From a virus: 52,674 nt of DNA. This document shows, piece by piece, positions 45,634 through 52,674 of this stretch; the stretch's first letter is position 1; every line of letters starts with the position of its first letter. The stretch covers positions 1 through 52,674 of the IMG/VR virus record IMGVR_UViG_3300030333_004669; one strand, written 5' to 3'. The notes under the pieces are model-generated. The model did not search any database. It had not been told where the DNA came from and saw nothing but the letters and a program-made list of their open reading frames with translations. A program made the translations under genes and the position numbers.

Positions 45634-46554
45634 ATGGCTGTTTTTGACAGGTTAAGAGATAAGCAGATCGTAAGGACGCAGGCGGCTCCACTGATGCAGA
45701 CTTCTGTCCAGCAGCCGCAGGAACAAAAGAACCCATATCAAGTCCTTGAAACCCCCCGTTCATCCGAGCTTGCGGATAGAATTAAAAGCATTTTAGGCGC
45801 GGCAGATAAGCAGCAAAAAAGCGCAGACAAATCCATACGAAGCTATGAGTCAGCGCTAAAGCGTTCCCCAGCTAAGTCTTTTGCGGATCAGGAAAGCAAT
45901 TACCTGTCCCGGTTCTTTGATTCCAGAGCACAGCAGGACTTGGAGGGCATGCGAACAAGGCAAGCTGACGCCCTCCGCAGGGCCGCTGACATTGCCCGAG
46001 GAAATGTTCGCCGCGACCTAAAGGCGGCTGGCTTTGCCAGCGGTGCTGGAAGTGGTAGCCGACTGGATCGGATGGCTCTGGATCGCAACATGGCCATCGA
46101 GGCAGACATTGCCAACCGCATGGCGGCTAGTGAGAGAGGGGACTACGATTATCTAAACCGCATGCGAGGTGCTGCTGTTGGACAGCGTGGCTCAATCTAT
46201 GACCGTTTAGCTGGCAGGGAGCTTCTTCCCATGCAGGCGAGGCAGCAGCAACTCAACACACAGCTTGGATTGCTGGGCAACATTGGCCAGCAGCAAAGAG
46301 CGAACACATTGTATCACCTAGCTGAGACACCTGAGTACACCCAGAACAGGGAGTATCAAGCCATGCTCGCAGAGCAGGGGATACAGCCGATCCCGGGTAC
46401 AGGGTACTCAATGGACATGTCCCAGACTGATCCGTTCGCAAGATTTCCCAAACAACCATTCATAGGATACGGGGTCAATCCACTGAATAACCTATACGGT
46501 TATCAGTATGCGGCTCCCCAATACAACTACCCAACTGTTTTAAGGCAGGTCTAA
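45634..46554 (+). CDS. Internal virion protein, small (ejection type), 306 aa
   Basis: A soluble, Gln/Ala/Arg-rich helical protein (QDLEGMRTRQADALRRAADI, RRDLKAAGFASGAGSGSRLD, ADIANRMAASERGDYDYLNR) ending in an aromatic, disordered tail (YGYQYAAPQYNYPTV). Composition, helix with Gly-Ser loop and position before two larger genes of the same kind match the gp14-like first ejection protein of podoviruses. It is probably packed in the head and released into the host at infection. Confidence 0.64.
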   Translation: MAVFDRLRDKQIVRTQAAPLMQTSVQQPQEQKNPYQVLETPRSSELADRIKSILGAADKQQKSADKSIRSYESALKRSPAKSFADQESNYLSRFFDSRAQQDLEGMRTRQADALRRAADIARGNVRRDLKAAGFASGAGSGSRLDRMALDRNMAIEADIANRMAASERGDYDYLNRMRGAAVGQRGSIYDRLAGRELLPMQARQQQLNTQLGLLGNIGQQQRANTLYHLAETPEYTQNREYQAMLAEQGIQPIPGTGYSMDMSQTDPFARFPKQPFIGYGVNPLNNLYGYQYAAPQYNYPTVLRQV

Positions 46555-48539
46555 TGGCTACTATATTTGAAAACCTACGGCGTACTGCGTATCAGCGCCC
46601 GTGGATGAAAAACTATAAGCCGATGTTCGGAGGATTATCCTCTGGCAGCGGCTCTAATCGTTTAGGTGCATCGAACTTCGCATCAGCGGGAACCCAGTAC
46701 ATGGATTCCCCGGGCGGCGAAGGCTTTCAAGGTGGCCAGAAGTTCTTCTCAGCGCTCACCCCGGGCATCGCGTATGACTCATTTGAGGAGGCACTGGCTG
46801 TAGGTAAGGAGGCGCAGGACGCTCAGGACATCGAGGACTACACTCGGTATGCCAAGTCGCTAGGGCTGCCAACTACTGCCCAAGGCTTTGATGGGTATCG
46901 CAAAGAGAAGGCGCAGCAACGACAGCTTGAGCAGCAGACTGCCCAAAAGAATCAGCAGCTTGCATTGCAGCAGGCAAACAGAGACAGGGAATTTGCCTTT
47001 AAGATGGCTCAGGCTAGAGAGTCAGCAGCTAGGGCAAACCGAGCGGCAGCGCAGGCTGATCAACGAAACAGGCTTTCCTACATGAACTACCTCCAGAAGC
47101 TGAACAAAGGAACTGGAACAGGTAGGGGCGGCTCTAGTTCTCGTAGCAGCGGCGGCAGTTCAGGTTCTCAAATAAACAGGTTAATGAGCGGCATCAAGGC
47201 TGGCGCTTACAATCAGTATAACCCAAATGAAATAGCTCAACTGGTTCAGCGTTATGGCGGTGACGAGATTGACCTTCAGACAGCGTTCGATGCTGTAGAG
47301 CAGTCCACTTTGGATCGCTCTACCAAAGCATCCACTGCAAGCCGACAAGCAAGTGACAGGGAAATCAAGCAGCAGGTCGATACCATCAACGGGTTGCTTC
47401 AAACAGATAATCTAGCTGAGTTAAAGAACGCTGATGTAGATGCTATCCCATACGAAACCGCTGCATTACTGCACAACAAGATAGACACTGTTCGCAATCA
47501 GGCTGAGCGAGACGCCATAATGTTGCAGCAGGCCAAGGATAAGATGGCTGCAATAGAGGCTGAAGAAGATGACGCTGAGGATTGGCAAACAGGAGATTAT
47601 TTTAAGGAAAAGAAGGAAGAATTAATAAGCCGATTTCCAAATCACATCGTTGGTGATGCTGATAATTATAGTTATGTAGAACAAGATAAAGAGATAGGCG
47701 AAAGCCTAGCTGACATCAGCCCGTTCGCTGACCTGTTTATAAATGACAATCAGGATGAAGTTCCTGATGGGGGAACGATTGATGCCGCTAAGGAACTGCT
47801 TGATAACCCTGTCACAAGTGAGGACTCCTTTGATTTTAATCTTACCCCAGCAGAGCAGGCGCAAGCTGATGCTGTAGATGCTGCCCGATTGAGAGAGCAG
47901 CAAGAAGCGTTTGCTGAAAATTTAAGGCAAGGCAGGGATGATTTAGCAAGGTCAGCGGCTAATCAGGTTATGAACCCTGAGTCGGAAACAAGGCAGACAT
48001 TAGGCCAGCTTGCTGATGCTTATAATGCTATCCGACCACGATCCATTCCCGGGGATGACTATGTTGATCAAAGAGACATTGATGAATTTAACAGACTAAC
48101 AAGGCCAGAGACTGTTGCTGACCCAGTGCCTCCTGCATTTGTTGGCAGGGATACTTGGTTTAATGATCCTACTACCCCTTGGGATATGGGCTCTACCGTT
48201 GAAGGATCATCTATCCCTCAAGGAACTATGGCGTGGGAAAACATAAAGGCTATGCCGATGAGCACATTGGGGATTGCCCCAGATGCTTATAGGGCAGCTT
48301 TAATGGGCGAAAAAAGCCAGACAATTAGGCAGCCCATGCTAAACCCCACTGCGTACACAGGGGGAGTTAAGCCGAAGATCACGGCTGAGTATGCGAAGCG
48401 CCTGCTGCCAAGGTATATAGAGATTCAAAAGAACATGCCTAACCGCGACCAAGGCGTTAATGAGTCTGATTTTTTTGAACGCAATGCTATTGCCATGCTT
48501 TTGGAACAGTATGAAATTGTTGATAAAGAATTTTTATAA
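46554..48539 (+). CDS. Internal virion protein, medium (ejection type), 661 aa
   Basis: Starts within the previous stop (TAATG). Residues ~115-190 form a long Gln/Ala/Arg coiled helix (QQRQLEQQTAQKNQQLALQQ, AQARESAARANRAAAQADQR), then a Gly/Ser linker (TGRGGSSSRSSGGSSGSQ), then acidic helical and disordered parts. This is like the second ejection protein of podoviruses. No lytic or enzymatic motif was seen. Confidence 0.64.
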   Translation: MATIFENLRRTAYQRPWMKNYKPMFGGLSSGSGSNRLGASNFASAGTQYMDSPGGEGFQGGQKFFSALTPGIAYDSFEEALAVGKEAQDAQDIEDYTRYAKSLGLPTTAQGFDGYRKEKAQQRQLEQQTAQKNQQLALQQANRDREFAFKMAQARESAARANRAAAQADQRNRLSYMNYLQKLNKGTGTGRGGSSSRSSGGSSGSQINRLMSGIKAGAYNQYNPNEIAQLVQRYGGDEIDLQTAFDAVEQSTLDRSTKASTASRQASDREIKQQVDTINGLLQTDNLAELKNADVDAIPYETAALLHNKIDTVRNQAERDAIMLQQAKDKMAAIEAEEDDAEDWQTGDYFKEKKEELISRFPNHIVGDADNYSYVEQDKEIGESLADISPFADLFINDNQDEVPDGGTIDAAKELLDNPVTSEDSFDFNLTPAEQAQADAVDAARLREQQEAFAENLRQGRDDLARSAANQVMNPESETRQTLGQLADAYNAIRPRSIPGDDYVDQRDIDEFNRLTRPETVADPVPPAFVGRDTWFNDPTTPWDMGSTVEGSSIPQGTMAWENIKAMPMSTLGIAPDAYRAALMGEKSQTIRQPMLNPTAYTGGVKPKITAEYAKRLLPRYIEIQKNMPNRDQGVNESDFFERNAIAMLLEQYEIVDKEFL

Positions 48540-51500
48540 TGCCAATTAAAGTTCACAAATTTGCCCCAAGACAAAACCTCCCTTCTTCAAGCGGAGGTTT
48601 ATATAGTAAATACAAGCGTCTGTTTGACGATGAAGAGTACCGCAAGCTCGTAGCCGAGCAGGGTCAAACTATTGCTGAGCTAGGTGAGGACACCATAGAG
48701 ACAGTCGGGGCTAACCTTTATGAGGGAACAAAGGCCACGCCTGAGGCTATGTACCAAACAGGTACAGAGTTATACGAGTTTGGGGCTGAGTTGTTTGGGG
48801 CTGGCGAGGATACAATGTACGACGCAAGGCAAGCTCGTCGTGCTGCTCAGGAGTTATCTGCACAAACAAAGCAGGAACTTGTCGGTGATGTTCCCGGTGG
48901 GGGTATAAGCGAATTTGGTTACGAACTTGGCAGCACTGCAACTCAAGAGATTCCCTTTATGATCGGCTCTGCTGGTGTTGGGACGGTTGCAAAAAAAGCA
49001 GGCCAGAAGATAGTCAAAAACAAGATACGACAACGCCTTGGTCAGGAGGCGCTTGAAGCTGCGCCTGACACTTTTGTTGGCAAGGCCGTAGGTAAGGCCA
49101 TACAAGATCAGACCGAGAAGATCGGCACGCGAGCAGCCATATCATCAATGGCTGCAATACATGGAGCGCGTTCAACATCGGGAACATTTGGCGCTGCTAC
49201 TGACAAACTGCATGAGGACTATTCCAAGGCTCTCAAGGCTCAGAACCCTGACATGCCGTGGCAGGAGATTGATCGGATGGCTTACGAGCAAGCTCGTGCT
49301 GATGCAGTTGCGCCTGCTGTAGCCAGTGGTGTTATTACTGCTGGATTAATTTCTGCCTTCGGAGCCACAGGTGTTGAGCGATTCTTTGCGAACCCAACTA
49401 AGTCGCGTCCAGTATTTCAGGAGTTCCTTAGCGCATTCGGATTGGAAGCAACTGAAGAGGGCGCGGATCAATTTCTTCAAGGTGTACTAGCCAAGCACAG
49501 CTACGATCCGTCTCGTTCTTGGGATTCGATCATGGCTGAGACAGCGCACGCTGGATTACTGGGTGGCACGATAGGCGTAAAGCTGGGTGGAACGAAGATA
49601 CTTGCGGAGAGGGGTGTTGATTTCTATCAGAACAGACCTATCACGAAACGCTTAGCTGCTTGGGCTGAAAGGAGAGCAGGGGCAAGAGTCAAGGACAAGG
49701 AAGGGCTTGCCAAGTGGATTGAAGATCACACAGACACCAGCGGGACAGAGGCCAAGGAGGCTGCCGCTGCGATAGCCAGTGCTACAGATCAGATCAAGGC
49801 TAGGCTTAACAAGGAATCCCAAGGTGCATCTGAGCGTGAAGCTAAATCAGAAGCTGCACAGGAGCAGCGCCCAACTGAAGAGGAACTGGATCAGCGGGAG
49901 GAACAGGGCGAGGATGTTACTGTTGAGCGAGATGTTGCTGAGGAACTGAACCAGCATAAGGCGCGAGGCAGGGCGGCTGCCGAGGACAAGGTGGAGAACC
50001 CTGAGGAGATCGCCTCCCAGATAGAGGAAGAGGATTCCATTGAAGCTGCCGAGAAGTTTGTTGAAGGCTACAACGAGGTAGCAATAAAAGAAGAAACCGA
50101 GCAGGAAGAGTTTAGGAGTGAAGACCTAGACCAAGACTATTTTGATACCTTCCCGGGAGCAGAGGAAGAGGTAACCACTGAGCAGTCAGCAGTTACTGAA
50201 CAGGAAGATGAGGCTCCTGTTAGGCAGGAAGACGATCCGAATCAGGAAGACTTCTTTGGCCTAATGCTGGCCCCAGCCGCAGAGCAAATCGCAACCAAGG
50301 AAGAAACCGATCAAGCTGATGTCGAGAACGACTCGATGGACTTGTTTGATCAGGCGCAGCAGCAGGTTGTCAACGAGGATAGGGATGTATTTGGGCCGCC
50401 AGTGGAAGAGGCACAGCGTGAGCTTGATCTCACTGAACTAGAAGAAGGCGAGGAGCGTGGCCGTGTCGATGTCCCTCAGCGCCCGCTTGGCCCGCCAGCG
50501 CCTGATCCGCAGCGTGACCTTGTTGTAGGTGAGGAGACTGAGCCTGACTTTACCACTGAGAACTTGGAGGCTAAAGAAGCCCCAGAAGATCAGTTTGTTT
50601 TGTCGATTGAAAGGCCATCAAAGAGCAGGCTGTCACACTACCAGAAAGCTGATGGTTACTATGCAGATGAGTACATTCACGTTGGCAAAAAGTTTGCGGA
50701 CAATGGCAGGGAAGTCATTGTTAAACACAACCAAAACACTAAGAGCATAGACATTGGATTCTTTAATCAGCAGGGCAGATTCATCCCTACCCATAGGCTC
50801 AAAGATTATTCGCAAGTTAAAGAGTCAAATCAGAAGAGAGGAAACTCTCAACAGCCTCGTGCATATTTTATTCCGAAGCAGCTACTAAGCGACAAGAACC
50901 TAGCTAACACTGATGTCTGGGAGTTGGCTCCTCGCTCCCCAATACAAGCCAAGTTTGAGAAAGCTCAGGCGGCCCAAGTTGGTGAGTCCGAGATGGCTCG
51001 TAGAATCGTAAGCAATGTCAGTGATCCTGTTCTTCGTGAGACATTGCAGCTAATGCTTGCTAATGGTCAGCTTGGCGTTGAGTCGGTTAATGCCTTAATA
51101 CTCGCTGCCAATCAATACAAGCCTAAGGGGGCTAAGCGGGTAAACCCCAGAACACTTGCTGATCGTGGTGACGCTGAAGGTCTTGCCGAGAATCTTGAGA
51201 AATCAATCTCCCTGCTACGCGATAAGAATTTATTTTCCCAAACTGTTAAGAAAGGTGATGCGGGCTTTACCGAGGAAGCGGTTAATAGCTTGGTTGCAGG
51301 GCTAGAGGCTAGGACAGATTTAACTGTTAATGATCTCAAACTTGTAGATAAGGGGAGGGCTGATGAGGAGTTCCTAGCTGCTGAGTTTGAGCCTACCGAA
51401 GTCAATAGAAACCGGGGATTCCGAGCCAGCGTTAAGCAAAGTAATAAAAGGGACAATGACCAAAGAGGTCTTGCTCAGGTGGTAAATGAAACAACTACTA

Positions 51501-52674
51501 CCAGTGAAGGGGCTGAGGTCAAAAGAGTTGAGGTTGAGTTAGTGAATCCTGAGAGGATTCCTTTAACAATGTTAACTGACTCAATGAACGCTTTGTTCCA
51601 AGGAAAAGGAATTGAGTTTGCTATCAACAAGTCAGGAGATAAGCCAACGCTTAGCGTTTCTGGAAAAACTGAAGCTCTGGATGAATCAACCCTCAATAGC
51701 ATTCGGGGCGTAGCTGCACATGTCAGCATGAAGGCCAAGAATGCTGAGGTTAATTCTAAGTACCAAGCTGTACTGGATAAGATCGCATCAATAAACAGGC
51801 CGCAGGACAAAAGAAAACGAAAGCATGGTGAGTATAAGACGGAAGGGTTGACTGAAGATGAATACAAGGCAACTGAAGTGGGGCGCAGAGGGAAAAAGAG
51901 ACTCACTGAGAATGACAAGAAAGTATTAGAAGAGGGTGGGGCAATCCCTGAGTGGTGGGCAGGTATTTTAACCCCTTCAAAATTAGGCAAGGCTGGCGCA
52001 GATAGAATCCAAGAAGGCCCACAAAGAGGCGAAATCCAACCTGCATTAAATTTATTTAATCCTACAGGCAAGAAGCCTGCGAAAATTAATAAAGTCATAA
52101 TCGAGAAGAGCCAACTAGATGAAGGGGTTGAGCGCTACAGTATTGATGGCAGGCAGGTATTCATTATTAAGGATAAACGAGATGGTAGGTACTATTACAC
52201 AATAGGCTCTCGACCCTCTACCGAGAACATTGGCGTTGCGATGGATGCCACTGTTAAGACTCCGTTACAGGCGAAGAACTTTATTGTCGGCCAGATCAAC
52301 AACCTAAACAAGGAGCTCAAGCTCGCTCCGCTGTCACTGCTTATCGGCAAAGCGAGAGACACCTTCGGGCAGGAGCAGCAACAAGCTGTAGAGGTAGAGG
52401 CGGCAGAGGGCGAAGGAGCAAGTGTCGAAACCAGAGGTAGATGGAGAAGTAAGGTTCAACCATCAGAGCCAATGCCTCAGGTTGAAGGCGTTGAGCGCCA
52501 AGACCCCAATGAACCAGCAGCATACAAGACAGGCAGGGAGATGCCTAAGGGCTTTGTCCTTGAGCGAAGAAAGCTGATCCCTGCTGCCAAGCAGTTCGAT
52601 AACGATTTCCGAGCCAGTGTCGGGTTGCCTCCTGTAACCAAGCAAGGAGGCAGGTATGCTTTACCCTCAAGTCC
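48539..52674 (+). CDS. Large internal virion protein, 3' end outside window (at least 1378 aa)
   Basis: ATG at 48539 overlaps the previous stop (TAATG); the frame stays open to the right edge. N-terminal ~100 residues are helical and charged (LYSKYKRLFDDEEYRKLVAE). Residues ~135-330 contain Ala/Gly-rich, possibly membrane-active stretches (FMIGSAGVGTVAKKAG, VASGVITAGLISAFGATGVE). Residues ~440-680 are a long Glu/Gln-rich disordered region. Later parts have globular unknown domains (SKSRLSHYQKADGYYADEYI; GVERYSIDGRQVFIIKDKRD). Such giant multi-domain ejection proteins often carry enzymes in the C-terminal part, which is not visible here. Confidence 0.7.
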   Translation, partial: MPIKVHKFAPRQNLPSSSGGLYSKYKRLFDDEEYRKLVAEQGQTIAELGEDTIETVGANLYEGTKATPEAMYQTGTELYEFGAELFGAGEDTMYDARQARRAAQELSAQTKQELVGDVPGGGISEFGYELGSTATQEIPFMIGSAGVGTVAKKAGQKIVKNKIRQRLGQEALEAAPDTFVGKAVGKAIQDQTEKIGTRAAISSMAAIHGARSTSGTFGAATDKLHEDYSKALKAQNPDMPWQEIDRMAYEQARADAVAPAVASGVITAGLISAFGATGVERFFANPTKSRPVFQEFLSAFGLEATEEGADQFLQGVLAKHSYDPSRSWDSIMAETAHAGLLGGTIGVKLGGTKILAERGVDFYQNRPITKRLAAWAERRAGARVKDKEGLAKWIEDHTDTSGTEAKEAAAAIASATDQIKARLNKESQGASEREAKSEAAQEQRPTEEELDQREEQGEDVTVERDVAEELNQHKARGRAAAEDKVENPEEIASQIEEEDSIEAAEKFVEGYNEVAIKEETEQEEFRSEDLDQDYFDTFPGAEEEVTTEQSAVTEQEDEAPVRQEDDPNQEDFFGLMLAPAAEQIATKEETDQADVENDSMDLFDQAQQQVVNEDRDVFGPPVEEAQRELDLTELEEGEERGRVDVPQRPLGPPAPDPQRDLVVGEETEPDFTTENLEAKEAPEDQFVLSIERPSKSRLSHYQKADGYYADEYIHVGKKFADNGREVIVKHNQNTKSIDIGFFNQQGRFIPTHRLKDYSQVKESNQKRGNSQQPRAYFIPKQLLSDKNLANTDVWELAPRSPIQAKFEKAQAAQVGESEMARRIVSNVSDPVLRETLQLMLANGQLGVESVNALILAANQYKPKGAKRVNPRTLADRGDAEGLAENLEKSISLLRDKNLFSQTVKKGDAGFTEEAVNSLVAGLEARTDLTVNDLKLVDKGRADEEFLAAEFEPTEVNRNRGFRASVKQSNKRDNDQRGLAQVVNETTTTSEGAEVKRVEVELVNPERIPLTMLTDSMNALFQGKGIEFAINKSGDKPTLSVSGKTEALDESTLNSIRGVAAHVSMKAKNAEVNSKYQAVLDKIASINRPQDKRKRKHGEYKTEGLTEDEYKATEVGRRGKKRLTENDKKVLEEGGAIPEWWAGILTPSKLGKAGADRIQEGPQRGEIQPALNLFNPTGKKPAKINKVIIEKSQLDEGVERYSIDGRQVFIIKDKRDGRYYYTIGSRPSTENIGVAMDATVKTPLQAKNFIVGQINNLNKELKLAPLSLLIGKARDTFGQEQQQAVEVEAAEGEGASVETRGRWRSKVQPSEPMPQVEGVERQDPNEPAAYKTGREMPKGFVLERRKLIPAAKQFDNDFRASVGLPPVTKQGGRYALPSS

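Noticed and set aside
1-52674. Integrated prophage or temperate lifestyle
   Set aside because: No integrase, attachment-site repeat, excisionase or bacterial flanking genes were seen; the rest of the genome is not visible, so this is not excluded.

Overview
The window is a contiguous piece of a tailed double-stranded DNA bacteriophage, probably a podovirus-like phage of an environmental, likely aquatic, bacterium. The evidence is a large terminase, a portal-like gene, a scaffold-like gene, a major capsid candidate, a tail-nozzle-like beta-propeller, three consecutive internal-virion-type genes, a giant tail fibre and a lysis cassette. No bacterial core gene, integrase, rRNA, tRNA or CRISPR array was seen. 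Both ends are cut inside genes, so the genome continues on both sides; no DNA polymerase, primase or helicase lies here. The host is uncertain. The only hint is a small gene at 22098-22331 whose N-terminus resembles the prepilins that are very abundant in the Verrucomicrobia/Lentisphaerae/Planctomycetes group (inference, weak).

Layout. (1) 1-5248, leftward: small early-type genes, a MoxR-like ATPase paired with a DUF3150-like gene, a P-loop kinase-like gene, and ten copies of an 18-bp palindrome (TTATACTTnnAAGTATAA) placed at gene junctions. A UACG-tetraloop terminator and a hairpin/promoter pair divide the block. (2) 5249-5739: structured intergenic DNA and a 45-codon rightward gene. (3) 5731-8271, leftward: a stand-alone DnaA domain-IV-like protein, a zinc metallopeptidase, a DUF1599-like protein, and an SSB fused in frame to a cysteine-rich, sigma-region-4-like N-terminus. 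(4) 8272-8859: divergent control region. (5) 8860-25361, rightward: small genes, three fibre genes in a row (one of 3512 codons), a membrane/envelope cluster (prepilin-like, MscS-like, lipoprotein), a holin-like gene and a nested spanin-like pair. (6) 25382-26854: terminase large subunit, alone on the minus strand. (7) 26887-52674, rightward: portal-like, scaffold-like, capsid, a structural protein fused to a purple-acid-phosphatase-like domain, a VWA protein, a glycosyltransferase-like protein, further tail proteins and internal virion proteins.

How the parts work together. The leftward blocks look like early/replication and host-takeover functions; the rightward block is assembly and lysis. 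Rightward late genes appear to be driven by extended -10 promoters (TGnTAnAAT-like). In at least five cases (before 5602, 10412, 23714, 33462, 45634), and in a weaker form before the terminase, this box lies only 9-10 bp before the ATG with no Shine-Dalgarno, which predicts near-leaderless mRNAs. The capsid gene instead has a strong SD, and a rho-independent terminator isolates it from the downstream genes. A second operator-like sequence (ACATTGTG...) recurs at three control points of the leftward blocks and the divergent region.

The most unusual items are the palindrome family confined to the left operon, the near-leaderless promoter class, the phosphatase fused to a head/tail structural domain, the compact MscS-like channel beside a prepilin-like CXXCH protein, the sigma-region-4/SSB fusion, and the four-times repeated ~650-residue super-module of the giant fibre. 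All functional names are from reading the translated sequence by eye; no database search was run.
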